A DNA stretch of 64,000 nt, from positions 43,273,501-43,337,500 of the forward strand of contig CANTUV010000008.1 of NCBI GenBank assembly GCA_947685225.1, read 5' to 3'. The position numbers and the translations under genes are program-made. The notes beneath the pieces are model-generated. The model saw only the letters and a list, made by a program, of their open reading frames with translations. It did not search any database and was not told the DNA's origin. This stretch comes from Garcia nutans. Taxonomy: Eukaryota; Streptophyta; Magnoliopsida; Malpighiales; Euphorbiaceae. Each line of letters opens with the position of its first letter. The stretch's first letter is position 1. Positions 21,246-32,269 of the stretch are shown here, piece by piece.

Positions 21246-22410
21246 TATTTTTGGTGAGCAAGTGATTGAGTCGTTGCTAGATACTTCATCTCCGGCGTAG
21301 GTCAGATTGTCGTAAGCTTTTGAACTGTCATAATCCAGGGCTGTGAGCCAGAGAGGATCAATGATATGAGATGCAAATGTATGCATGTATGCACAAACAA
21401 TCAACAAAGAAAGATAATTAGGACGTTCCTTCCAACCTTATAACATCCACATACGAATGGCGAGTCTCTTTTCCTAGTTATATGGTTAACAAAATACCAA
21501 CATGGGGTATCTTATTTTCGAATATTTCCCTCAGACGTTTCAACCAATAGTTATATTTTCAAAAATGGAAATCAATTTATGATAATTCCCATTAATTAGG
21601 TTTTAATCCATTCAACCAAATAAAGTAGCTTTTATGCTATATTGGATTAAAACTAAATTAAGAGGTTTATTATAAATAGATTTCCCACCTGAAAAAAGGT
21701 AACTAATGGTTCATGCCAAAAACAAGCCCATGATTAATTATTTCTTAGTATAAACTAGGCTCACAATTGATTTTTGGTATTTTATAATTGACCTAAATAT
21801 TTTGCAAGCTCTTTGTAAAAAAAAGGTTGGAGAAAAATAATTTTATTTCTAAGCCCATTGTAAAAAGATTTTAGAAAAAATAGATTTTGGGCTTAGTATT
21901 TGGGCCATGAGAAAAGAATTTTTGATTTGTTTTTAGAAAAGTCTTATGTCCAAAGACCATTTTGAAAAGTTTTGAAAGTACTTTTGATCTTTTGGATTTT
22001 AAAGAAAAATTTATTTTGAGCTTACAATGTACTTAGGTCATATTAGAAAAAGAACAAACCAAATAAGCCATGATTTAAGCTAAGACAAATTAACCATAGT
22101 CAAACAACATTCATTTGGGGTAAAATCCTAAGGAAAGTAACTAGGACAATTACATGAGCTGTAGTCTTTGGGTTGAAAAGGCTTAGGTTCCCATAGCAAG
22201 TGCATATCAAATGGTACAAGGCTATGAGTGGTTATGCCATGCTCGATCTCCATACCTTGAGTGAAAGTATGGTATCCCTTGCATAACAAAACATGGGTAA
22301 TACGGGCATCCTAACTCACGCACACGATGCAATCTAATATGATTCAATGGATAATATCATTATAAGAAAGAATAGGATAATATAAAGACCAACGGAATCA
22401 ACTTCTCTTA
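21246..22410 (-). other. Leader of element C
   Basis: A 1.16-kb leader between primer site and gag, homologous to those of A, E, F and H. An open stretch continues upstream of the gag ATG through LWLTALDYDSSKAYDN, preceded by CTGGCTCACAG, which could be a splice acceptor; a spliced gag start is possible but unproven. Confidence 0.7.
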
Positions 22411-22428
22411 TCCCCAGTGGAGTCGCCA
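22411..22428 (-). promoter_or_regulatory. Primer binding site of C, canonical tRNA-Arg type
   Basis: The minus strand reads TGGCGACTCCACTGGGGA, the unmutated family form, one base from the LTR. Confidence 0.88.
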
Positions 22429-22429
22429 C

Positions 22430-24717
22430 TGTGAGCAGGGATTTTCGCCCCCACACCCGGTGGAATGGTTCTTGCGACTTCGACACTGTTTAGGCTCGGG
22501 GCCTTAGAGAACACTGACCTAAGTCCAAAGAAAATGGAGTTGCCACCTGGATGGGATGGAAAAAAGAAAGGGGTGGATGACTCGATTCCTAAGGAATCTC
22601 CAACCCCCTAATGAGTTTGAAAAGTTGGGTACGTGTGGGGAAGGTGAGAAATGGCCCAGTACCCCCCACAACGCCCTGTTCATTGGAACCGGCCTCCTTT
22701 ACAGGTCTTAATATTATAGAATTCTTAAGTATAACAATATTATCCATATTACATGCAACAATTGAAATAAAGCATTGTTATATTAAAATTTAAGCAATGT
22801 CCAAACAAAGCAAATAAATGGACACCCATCCGAGGATGGAAACATGTCCTTACATCATCCATGTCTAAACTAAATAGGACACCCACCATGAGGTAGAAAC
22901 ATGTCCTTTACATTGGTCTAAAATATAAAGCAAATTAAATTACATAGAACTTAATTAACGAGGTACCCACAAAGTGAAAATATACCTCTTACAACATTTG
23001 AAAATCTAAATAAATCGATAAAGTAAATAACCATTCATCATAAATAAACCATTCATAAAAGATATCACCAAAATATAAAATAAACATCCATCCACTGTAA
23101 ATTAAATAAAGAATTGCAAATAAATCAAAGCATATAATAAACTACATAATTAAATAAAGCAAGTAAAGATACAAATTGAAGTTTACTGTTTGTCATTTAA
23201 AGCTCTTTAATTAATGTTTAGGATTTTGGATTTTATTAGTTTAAGCTACTATAAGTTTTTAAGGGAAAATGGATTAAGGTTTTATAATTTAAGAGATTGA
23301 TAAGGTTCTTTGATTAACCAAATTATGGTTTGAGGGGTAAAATTATGAAATTAGGGTTTGGATTTTAAAACATTAGGTTTATGATTTACGGTTACTGGAT
23401 TATTATTTTGGATTTATTATATTGGGTTTGAATGTTTTAGGTTTATAAGGTTTTAAGGTTTTAAGGATTAAAGGGTTAGGGTTTAGGAAAAGTAGGGTTT
23501 AATGTTTTAAGGAAATTAGGGTTTAAGAAAACTAGGGTTTAAGGTTAGCTAGTTTGGGATTACTGTCTTGGTTTTGAAGTTGAATTATGGTTTTTAGTGT
23601 TTTGGAGAATGTATTTGATATTAGAATTTGGAAAAACAATTTATAGTTTAATGAAGCTTTATGTGAATTTTAAAAACTGTAAAGTGAGCTTGAGTTTGGA
23701 TATTTAACAAAACATTTGGAATTTTGGAAAAGATTTAGAAGAAAACTAGTTTAGAGTTTTATGGTGTTTTTTAGAAATAAACAACATGATTTAAGGTTTA
23801 CAGAAACAAAAAAGATATTTTTTAGGGATTTTGGAAAGAAAAGGATTCAATTTAGGGTTTTGGAAAATTGGAAAGCATATTAGGGTTTTGGTAAATTAAT
23901 AAAACGATTTAAGGTTTTGAAAAGTTGGAAAGTAGATTAGGGTTTTAAGATTTTGAAGAAATAGAAACAACAATTTTAAGATTTTTAGAAAACAAAAAAA
24001 CGAATTAAGGTTTTTAGAATCAAAAGAAACAATATGATGATTGAAGCTACCGTAAGGAAAAAAGAGATTAGATATTCATACATTCGTTTGTTGGTTCCAC
24101 CAAAAATTGCTTCTTGGATGAACAAGAACAAAGGCAAGATGGTTGCCTTTGATGGATTGAATTGCTTGTTTCCTTCTTCTTCTTTAAAAAGTTTGATCGT
24201 TTTCCCTGCCAAAAGTTTTAAAGTCCAATATCTTTTTTCTAAGTTTTTCCTTCACTCGATTGTCCTCCTAGTCTGATCGTTCCAAAAATTTTCAGTTGTT
24301 CCTCCCCTTTCTGTCTTTTTTAGTCTTATTTATAGAAAATTTAGATGATTAATTCAATTTTTTTATGGAAAATATCATTAATTAGGAAAAGGAAACCAAA
24401 ACCAAATAGAATTTGGTTTGGGAAAAAATTATGTCGGAAAAATTTCGCTAGCAAAAAAAAACTGCTACGGGAGTTACAGGCAAAAACTGGCGAGTGGGCA
24501 CGCACTGGCGGGCTGCGGGCCATTTCGTCCAACACTATTTTTCAGCGATGAATTTTTTTCGTCGTCGATTTTTATTTTTATTTTAATTAATTAATTAATT
24601 ATTAATTATTATTTTTATTTTTTTATTTTTATTCACTTCACCATTAAAATACCACAAAAATTATTTTGGACTATAAAAAATAACGGACTGGATTGGGTCA
24701 AAAATTAAGGGTCTACA
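22430..24717 (-). repeat. 5' LTR of C (2288 bp)
   Basis: On the minus strand it runs TGTAGACCCTTAATTTTTG (24717) to GCTCACA (22430). It includes a GC-rich island at about 24430-24545, an AT-rich promoter region, many TTAGGGTTT boxes (23240-23960) and the conserved CCACCCCTTTC block. The right flank is GTTGG. Confidence 0.9.
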
Positions 24718-24722
24718 GTTGG
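24718..24722. repeat. Target site duplication GTTGG of element C, right copy
   Basis: Partner of 15824-15828. The D 5' LTR resumes with GGATTCATTAG directly after it. Confidence 0.9.
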
Positions 24723-24892
24723 GGATTCATTAGATTTCAATTCATCCACCCCTTTCTTTGTCCCAGCCCGTCCTAGTGGCGACTCCATTTTCTTCAGACT
24801 TAGGCCTGTGTTCTCTAAAGCCTCTAGCCTAACAGTGTTGAAGTCACAAGAACCATTCCATATGGGAGTGGGGGCAAAAATCCCCGCTCACA
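24723..24892 (+). repeat. 5' LTR of D, last 170 bp
   Basis: It continues the D LTR after the C insertion: CCACCCCTTTCTTTG, GTGGCGACTCCATTTTC, and the LTR end CCGCTCACA at 24892, followed by one base and the primer site. Confidence 0.88.
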
Positions 24893-24893
24893 G

Positions 24894-24911
24894 TGTTGAC
24901 TCCACTAGGGA
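24894..24911 (+). promoter_or_regulatory. Primer binding site of D
   Basis: TGTTGACTCCACTAGGGA, three changes from the canonical form in C. Confidence 0.82.
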
Positions 24912-25111
24912 AAAGAGAAGTTGATTCCGCTGGTCTTTTTATTATTCTATTCTTTCTTATTATGATATTGTCCATTGCATCATTTAGTTTGCATTGTGTG
25001 CATGTGTTAACACGCTCGTATTACCCGTATTGTGTCATGAAAGGGATACCATACGTTCACTCAAGGTATGGAGATTGAGCATGGCATAACCACTCATAGC
25101 CTTGTACCTAT
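24912..25111 (+). other. Leader of D, internally deleted
   Basis: Only the first 200 bp of the leader remain, up to ATAGCCTTGTACCT. Sequence then jumps to mid-gag (TATGGGTACAATGTCGAGC). About 1 kb of leader and the first half of gag are deleted. Confidence 0.8.
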
Positions 25112-26140
25112 AGTATGGGTACAATGTCGAGCTAAAAGTTACCTTAATGGAGGGAGTTCATTAGACAAAGGTTGAATGAAAACTTCATGGACTATGTGAA
25201 GAGGTGGAGGAATAAGGCTACATTGCTCAAGAGGAGGCCTGATGAATCAGATCAAATTAAAATGATTGTGAGAGGGGTGTTGCCTAGCCTTCGCAAAAGG
25301 ATGTCTCATACAATCATTTGAGATTTCAAGGAACTTTTGCAAGTTGGTCTACAAATTGAAGAGTGGAAAAGAGAGAAGAACTGCTTTTTGGCAAGAAGGA
25401 ATGAGAAAGAAAACTACAAGTTTGATAACCAAAGCACACAGAAATTAGTTGATGTTAATGCCACTGGCCAAGGAGGAAGAAGGCAGTTTTTAGAATTGGG
25501 GAAGCCGCTATCTTGGGTTCTCAATAAGCTACCAAAGAAGGGATTGTCACAACCCTTGAATCCTCATCCTTTGCCTAACCCTCTCCCACCTAATTTTGAC
25601 ACTAAGATATTTTGCCAATTTCATCAAATGCAAGGGAACGACACAGATAAATGTTTATGGTTGACGCATGATATCTAGAATTTGATTGATAATGGGAAGC
25701 TGCCTGAGCCAAACAAGTCGAACACCAAGGACAATCCATTGCCAGGTTCAATAGAGTACCACGACTAGCGACTTTCATGATTGGAGGAGGATTGCAAGAA
25801 AGTTTTTTCATGTCTTCTTTCCAAGATGTATATGGAGAAGCAACCAAAGAAAAAGTGGTTTTTAGCAAGATTGAAGAAGTTGTGGTTGGTAAAGAAGTAG
25901 CAATCTGTGTTGTGAGTGAATTTTGGGATTCAAGCAATAAAAATGATGATCGTGAACCCAAGAAGGAAGAATGGACCTGGTCCGAACCTGAAAAAGATGA
26001 AGTGATGAATACTAGGTTTGGTAAGCCTTATGAAAGGCCACCACCCAAGGAAGTAGAAGCTAATAAAGGAAAGGAAGTTGAAGTTGGGAACAAAGAAGAA
26101 GAAAATGACATTGTTCTTAAGCAGTTGAAGAGGACCTAAG
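25112..26140 (+). pseudogene. gag: Tat gag of D, C-terminal half only
   Basis: It begins inside gag after the deletion (YGYNVE equivalent), with NENFMDYVKRWRNK, MIVRGVLPSLRKRMSH, FKELLQVGLQIEEW, the knuckle region and the tail ERPPPKEVEANKGKEVEV. In the knuckle the third ligand is changed (CQFHQMQGNDTDKC, Asn for His). Stops interrupt after SHTII and after LTHDI, both fitting C-to-T changes. Unlike C, F and H, the frame continues past SSFQD towards protease, marking D as autonomous-type. Confidence 0.82.
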
Positions 26141-26963
26141 CAAGTGTCATTTTTTAGGACCTATTAGCCACTTCTAAAAAGCACCGTTAAACTATGGCCA
26201 AGGCCTTGCCTAACATGACAATTTCCACCTCTATAACATTGGATGAGCTAGTTGACTTCGTGAAAATTGAAGGAGTAATGAAATGTGAAGATATTCAAAA
26301 GAAGAGTGAAGTTGATGTGGAATGGTATCATTCTCAGATGCAGATTTACCAAAAGAGGGGAGAGATCACATCCGCCCTCTCTTTATCAAAGTAGAAGTCA
26401 AGAGAAAAAGGACTTCATGTGTGATGGTTGATGATGGGTCCACCATAAATGTTTTCCCACTTAAAATCTTGCCAAAGCTTGCTATGTCAACAAAGGATCT
26501 AAGCCCAACTGAGGTAACCATTAGGGCTTATGATAATACCATGAGGCATGCCGAAGGGACATTCAAAGTTGTTGTGAAGGTTGATCCAATTGAATCTATG
26601 GTTGAATTTATGGTTTTGGACATACCTATTACTTTTTCTCTACTGTTGGAACGACAATGGTTTCATCCTCTTGGTGGAGTTCCTTCCTCCCTTCTTCAAA
26701 AGATTAAGTTTTCAAACAGAGATGAGATGGTGGTCATCAAGGCCAGAGATTATGAGGTGGTAAATGCTTTAATGATTGAGAGGCCTCACAATGGTTTCCA
26801 AGTAGTTGCAATTTCTAATGATGAAGTAGTGGACCCCCAAGGTCTTGAACATAATGAAGAACATGAGCTACCTTCCTGGTGCTGGTCTTGGAAAGGGCAA
26901 GGCCTGTGTGACAAAGCTTTTAGATTTCAAGACTCAAACTTCCAAGAAATGGTTGGGGTATGA
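26141..26963 (+). pseudogene. pro: Tat aspartic protease of D
   Basis: Clips the polyprotein. The active-site block VMVDDGSTINVFPLKILPKL lies near 26420-26480 with the catalytic D-D-G-S in place, followed by SPTEVTIRAYDN, VVKVDPIESMVEF, FSLLLERQW (family LLLGRPW, so Gly and Pro are lost) and FHPLGGVPSSLLQK. The longest open piece is 26322-26963. The preceding part has frameshifts. Protease length fits the family; the domain is probably inactive because of the flanking changes. Confidence 0.8.
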
Positions 26964-27640
26964 AGATGCTAGTAAAGATGTTTAGTTAAAGAAGAATGAG
27001 AAGATAAGCTTCCTACCACTTGAAGAAATTTTTTCAAAGCCCCAAACATGGGACCACTCCAAGGAAAGCTTGAGCCAATCATGTTCATGGGAAAGTTGAT
27101 CCCAGGTTTTGAGATTTTTGCTGATGTTGTTGAACTGGTGGAACAAGTGAAGAAAGAGCTCATCCTGCCAGCCGACAAGGAGCTAAATCTGGAAAGGAAG
27201 AAGAAAGCTGTCTTGAAAATCGAGAAGACTCCAGAGAAAATCATTGCCCTGGTTGAAGAGAAGTTTGAAGATGTTCTGCTTTATGATTTTGAGAATAATG
27301 ATTTTGATTTTGATTTTAATTTATCTGCTTTGTATGAAGATGATGATGTTTTCTTTTCTAAAATGAATGCAATAAATTATGATTTTGCTTACTTGTTTCC
27401 TAATGGTTGCATACATTCAAATAGTGGTTACATGAGCATCTTTAATATTAACTCTGTCGATACATAATCATTAAATTTAGGAACAGCCAAAAATTCTAAA
27501 AACATTAGCATAGCATCTGACCCTACTCCTAATAAGAGAGATTTGAAAAAATATTTAAAAAATATGAAGAGATTTTTGCTTGGCCTTATGAAGACATGCT
27601 TGGAATAGATTGAGACATAGCCGAGCATCTGATTCCTACC
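26964..27640 (+). pseudogene. Linker between protease and RT (element D)
   Basis: Conserved acidic linker with EPIMFMGKLIPGFEIFADV, VEQVKKELILPADKE, KFEDVLLYDFENNDFDFDF and NGCIHSNSGYMSIFN, also present in E. The function of this part of Tat polyproteins is unknown to me. The longest open stretch is 27048-27467; stops follow before RT. Confidence 0.7.
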
Positions 27641-28592
27641 TACACTCACTGTTAAACAAAAGCATAGATGGTTAAGACCAAAATGGGCTGAATTGGTTAA
27701 AGAAGATGTCACTAAACAAATACAAGTAAAGTTCCTTAAAGTGATAGATTATCCAAATTGGCTAGCAAACATAGTACCCGTACGAAAGAAAGATGAAAGA
27801 ATTAGGGTCTGTGTGGACTATAAAGACTTGAACAAGGCTTTCCCTAAAGATGATTTTCCTTTACCCCATATAGATGTCCTTATTGATAGTGCAGCCTCTA
27901 GAGTCCTACACTCATTCATAGATGGATTTTTCAGATATAACCAAGTGTTAATGGCCCAAGAGGATAAAGCCAAAGCTGCCTTCATTACTATGTGGGGTCT
28001 ATTTTGTTATAGGGTGATGCCATTTGGGTTAAAGAATGCTGGAGCAACCTATCAGAGGATGGCCACCACCTTGTTTGATGATATGATGCACAAAGAAGTT
28101 AAAGTGTATGCTGATGATATGATGGTGAAGTCAGATATTAGGGAATAACACTTCCAAAACTTAGAATTATTCTTCGAGAGAGTAGTGAAGTATAAGCTAA
28201 GGTTAAACCCAAAGAAGTGTGTGTTTTGGGTTACTTCAGGCAAGTTGTTGGGACATGTGATCGGTCCAAATGGCATTAAGATTGACTCTGACAAGGTTAA
28301 GGCAATCAGGGATATGCTAGCCCCTAAGATGGAGAGAGAAGTTCAGGGATTTATTGGCAGGTTGCAGTACATTAGAAGGTTCATAGCAAAGCTCACCATG
28401 ATCTGTGAACTTAATTTCAAATTGCTTAAAAAGAATCAGCCAATCAAGTGGAATGAAGAGTGTCAAAAGGCCTTAGTGCATATAAAAGAGTATTTGTTGA
28501 ATCCACCTATTTTGAAACCACCTAAACCCAGTAAACCTTTGTTACTATACTTAGCGGTAGAGGAAAAGTTGATAGGAGCTATGCTAGCCTAA
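27641..28592 (+). pseudogene. pol: Reverse transcriptase of D
   Basis: RT copies the element RNA into DNA in the cytoplasmic particle. Visible blocks in order: WAELVKEDVTKQIQVKFLKV, RIRVCVDYKDLNKAFPKDDF, SFIDGFFRYNQV (first catalytic Asp), FCYRVMPFGLKNAGATYQR, VYADDMMVKS (YADD, second and third Asp), LNPKKCVFWVTSGKLLG and the connection GFIGRLQYIRRFIAKL. One TAA after KSDIRE matches a C-to-T change of CAA. All three catalytic Asp are kept, so decay is by stops and flanking substitutions. E has YVDD at the same place. Confidence 0.88.
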
Positions 28593-29360
28593 GCAGATGA
28601 GTCCGAGGTTGAGCATGCAGACTACTATTTGAGTAGAAAGCTCATACCTTATGAGATTAAGTATAGTATCATTGAAAAGACCTATATAGCTGTGGTTTGG
28701 TCTTCTAAGAAGTTGAGGCATTACTTTCAATCTTATAGTGTGCAAGCAATTTTCAGGTTGGATCCAGTGAAGTACTTAAGGGAGACACTCTCTTTGATCA
28801 GGAAATATAGTCGATGGTTGATGATTTTAGAAGAGTTTCAAATTGAGTATGTAACTAGGAAGACAATCAAAGGTAGAGCGGTGGCAGAATTCTTGGCCCA
28901 GCAACCATTACCAGATAGCGAAGAGGTAGTATTGGAATTTGCTGATGAACATTTAGAGGCCATAGAAATACAAGGATGGAAGATGAATTTTGATAGAGTA
29001 GTGAATAGGAAAGGGGCAGGTTTGGGAGTCATACTAGAATCACTCAAAGGGGAGCTTATCCCTTTAGCTAAGAAGTTGAAGTTTAGGGCAACCAATAATA
29101 TGGTGGAGTATGAAGTATGTATTTTTTGTTTGGAAACCCTAATGATTATGAAGGTGGATAAGGTGCAAGTCTTTGGTGATTCATTGCTAGTAGTATCCCA
29201 AGTAAACGAAGGATGGGAGTTAAAAGAAGAGAAGCAAAAACCATACCCCCATTACTTGACCATGATGAAGAAGAATTTTAAGGAGTGCAGGTTTGTACAC
29301 CTACCCAGAGAAGAAAACTAGATGGCCGATGCCCTATCCACATTGGCTTCGGTATGGAAA
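28593..29360 (+). pseudogene. pol: Dual RNase H region of D: degenerate gypsy RNase H plus second RNase H
   Basis: Two RNase H-like units in a row. The first (up to about 28890) has YYLSRKLIPYEIKYS, SSKKLRHYF and VTRKTIKGRAVAEFLAQQ, but the usual first catalytic Asp block is replaced by LYLAVEEKLIGAML. The second (about 28975-29350) has MNFDRVVNRKGAGLGV, FRATNNMVEYEVCIF, VFGDSLLVVSQV and MADALSTLAS, that is Asp, Glu, Asp and Asp in the expected order. Tat elements are known to carry such an added RNase H. A TAG separates it from integrase. Confidence 0.83.
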
Positions 29361-30586
29361 AATCCTGTCAACTTATTTCTTAAGCCTCTAATTTTGACCA
29401 GTTCATCAACTCCTTGCTATGAATATGAGACAATCATAGAAACTGATACAGACCATGATGCATGGTGTGACACTATAAGATGGTTTTTGGAGGATAAGGA
29501 ATACCCGTTTGGGGCAACAAAGGAAAAGAGAAGAGCCATAAGGCGATGGTCCTTACAATACATCACCTTTCTTCGAGAGTTGTATCGAAGATGGCCTGAT
29601 GGGGTGCACTTGAGATGCCTGAGAAAGCCTGAAGTTGAGCACATCATGTCCAAAATACACGCGGGAAGTTGTGGTCCACACATGAGTGGTTTAGCCCTAG
29701 ATAAGAAGATAATTTGACAAGGTTACTACTGGTTGCATTCTATGTCTTTACCCTGGCCCTTTACAACTTGGGGGATTGACATTATAGGAGAGATACATCC
29801 AACAGCTTCAAATGGTCACTGTTTCATAATAGTAGCAGTGGATTATTTTTCAAAGTGGGTCGAGGCTGAATCTTTCAATAAGCTGGGGGCAGGGCAAATG
29901 GCTAGATTTATTAAAAAAAATCTCATCAGCAGGTATGGGGTCTCGCACAGTGTGATATCGGACAATGGGATACAGTTTCAAGGAGTAGTTAGGGACTTAT
30001 TCTTGAAGTACCAAATCCATCATCATCTATCCTCCCCTTATAGACCAAAAGCTAATGGTCCAGTAGAAGCAACGAATAAGACAATTAAGCAAATTTTGTC
30101 CAAGATGACCAAGACATACAAGGATTAGTCAAAGATGCTTCCTTTTGCTTTGTGGGGATACAGAACAAATGTGTGAACACTGACTAGAATTACACCGTTC
30201 TCCTTGGTTTATGGGATGGAAGCAGTGTTGCCAATTAAGATAGAGATCAAGTCATTGGGAGTGATCCTGGAAACTAAACTGCCTAAGACGGAGTGGATGG
30301 TATGCAGATACACACAGTTAGCTTTATTAGAAGAGAGGAGGTTGAAAGCATTGTATCACCATTAGCTGTATCAAAGGAAGATATCTTAGGCCTACAATAG
30401 AAGGGTTATGATTAGAAAGTTCAGAGTCGGCAACTTAGTGTTGAAGCAATGTAAGCCCAATGTCTCTGATCCAAGAGGAAAATTTAGGCCTAGTTGGGAA
30501 GGACCATATGTTGTGAAACAAGTTATGAGGGGAATGAGTTTAGTGAGCCAGTGAACATTGACAGATTGAAGAGATTTTATGTGTGA
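29361..30586 (+). pseudogene. pol: Integrase of D, zinc-finger partly deleted
   Basis: Integrase inserts the element cDNA. The N-terminal zinc region keeps both His (HIMSKIHAGSCGPHMSG), then after GYYWLHS jumps straight to LPWPFTTWGIDIIGEI; about 45 codons including the two Cys are missing. The core has the D-D-E residues: Asp in WGIDIIGE, Asp in VISDNG, Glu in GPVEATNKTIK. Further stops lie at KTYKD and after RTNV. The C-terminal part ends with FRVGNLVLKQCKP and PSWEGPYVVKQV, then RFYV-like remnants at about 30580. Confidence 0.85.
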
Positions 30587-30940
30587 AAAAAAGAGCTCGC
30601 TAGGTTGAAAACCCAAAAGGGTGGCCTAGGTAAAAGTTAGAGCACAATTAGGGCTAAGTGAGAGAAAATTGTCAATTAGAAAACCTGAAAGGGCTAGTTG
30701 GTGATAGGAGTCATCTTGTGTATACTGGCTTTGTGTTTGGTTGTTCCCCAATTTATTAAAATAGAGTTAATAGTAAAATTATTCTATGTGTACTATTTCA
30801 AGTATTTGACCAAATATGGATAAAACAAATAACACAATAGTGAAAGGTGATGACAAATTATGAAAGGAAAAGAAACATCTCTTATTATTATTTTCCTTCT
30901 TTTTTATCCTAACAAATATTCTTTCTAAAGAAATTGACAA
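30587..30940 (+). other. 3' UTR start of D
   Basis: Post-integrase DNA with two units of the AAAACCC...AAGGG..GG.CTAGG motif (30609-30690), then AT-rich DNA. No gene on either strand before the antisense DUF7745-like gene ends at 30950. Confidence 0.6.
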
Positions 30941-30949
30941 ATTTAAAAT

Positions 30950-32269
30950 CTATGGCAGACGATAAGTGTAGCGTTCAGGCCAGCTTTGCTTTAGCGAATC
31001 TAAGAAGGCTTCAATAAAACAAGGCATGTCCAAGTCTGGAGTAAACTCAGAACCTCGAGGTTTGGCTCCATACTAACAATCAATCCGGTGAGGATTATAG
31101 CAAGTGCCTCGATGAAGAGTAGCAAGAGGAACATACATCAAATACGTCAGAATGGTGATACGAGAAATCTTCCACCAAGTTACTAACCAACGGATTTTGA
31201 CTGCAGCACGTGATCAGATCCAGTCAACCTAGTTGGCTTATGAAGAAGCAAGATGGAGTAGTTTCCTAGCAGAATGATGTCGTGGCAGGTATCTGGAAAA
31301 ATCCATGGATGGAGTGTCGAGCAAACAAAGATGCTCCTAAAGCCAAATCTGTAAGCACAAGAAAAGAATTAAGAAAAAGAGCCAATTAGGTCAAAAATTC
31401 ACAAGGGAGGCCTAAGCAAAAATTAGGATTGTTCGCTAGTTTTGAAAACCCACAAGGGCGGTCTAGGCAAAAAATTAAAACCAACATATTAAAAAAAAGG
31501 TTTGCTAAGTTAAAAACCCGCAAGGATGACTTAGGCAAAAATTAGGACAGCTCACTAGTTCCAAAAACCCGCAAGGGCGAACTAGGTAAAAATTAGGGCA
31601 ATAAAAATAAAGTGTAAATTGAAAACCCGAAAAGGAAGTTTAGGTAGCTACTTGAAGCAGCAAGGGACTCCTTGATAATCTCCTCGAAGATTCTAATTTA
31701 AATTGGTCCAATCCAATGAAAGTCTCAGCCAAGATCACAGGTATCGATGACAAACCTCCTTCCATTTGGTCCATGATATCCAGTACTCGCGGATCGATGT
31801 CGCCATCGGGAGAAACAAGCAAGAATTGTCCAAGCAAGCATAGACAGAACATGCATCCCCATGCCTTGGTAGGAGCCAAATGAGAAATGCAAAAGTCAAT
31901 CAAGGGACCAAGCAGAATTTTCTCACCTCTCATCAACTGTAGAACTTCGGGTTTTTAAAGTTGAAATAACATTTGCATCTTTTGTTGAGTTTTGAAAGTC
32001 AATATGGGCAATGCCATTGGTTGATTACTTGGATATCCAAGGATGGCCTCAAATTCTTCAATCATGGGAAATATCTCAAATTCATTTATCTTGAATGTCC
32101 TAAAATTCACATCCCAAAAGAAAACCATGGCATGTAGAAAAGAATAGTCCAATTTAATATTTTGAAAGCACTTCAAAGTATTAATTTGAGACCAAAATAT
32201 TTGTTCCCAATGAATAGCTTTCATGGCTTTTAAAAAACCTTTAATTTTCTTCAAATTAAGCTCCGTCAT
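30950..32269 (-). pseudogene. Antisense DUF7745-like gene, two exons, decayed
   Basis: It lies on the strand opposite to D pol. Exon 1 runs from ATG at 32269 to about 31652: LHAMVFFWDVNFRTFKINEF, EIFPMIEEFEAILGYPSNQP, and after one TAA, ILLGPLIDFC, VSPDGDIDPRVLDIMDQ and VPVILAETF-like SIPVILAETFIGLD. These resemble the repeat-associated plant domain catalogued as DUF7745 (FWDP..F.F...PT.EEY; AILAETF). A possible donor CAA/GTAGCT and acceptor TTACAG lead to exon 2 (31348-30950), which starts IWL and contains WWKISRITILTYL, VPLATLHRGTCYNPHRI and DMPCFIEAFLDSLKQSWPER, with about five stops. The gap between the exons holds sense-strand 3' UTR repeats. Domain name is from memory; function unknown. 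Confidence 0.55.
31375..31640 (+). repeat. Tandem AAAACCCGCAAGGGCGG repeats in D 3' UTR
   Basis: About four to five units of 55-65 bp, each with AAAACCC(G/A)CAAGGG, CTAGGCAAAAATTAGGA and a GCTAGTT-like link. Similar post-integrase tracts are usual in Ogre-like elements. They occupy the putative intron of the antisense DUF7745-like gene. Confidence 0.7.

Larger units (their letters stand above)
15829..24717 (-). mobile_element. Element C: gag-only Tat element with intact gag
   Basis: Minus-strand order: 5' LTR (24717-22430), perfect primer binding site, leader, intact gag (21245-19872), about 0.5 kb of non-coding DNA split by solo LTR J, and a truncated 3' LTR (17195-15829). Target duplications GTTGG on both sides prove a single insertion, into the D 5' LTR. 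There is no protease, RT or integrase, and the gag ends at the same stop as in F and H. This matches the gag-carrying non-autonomous class sometimes called TR-GAG. The polypurine tract and the U3 start of the 3' LTR are deleted. Confidence 0.88.
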
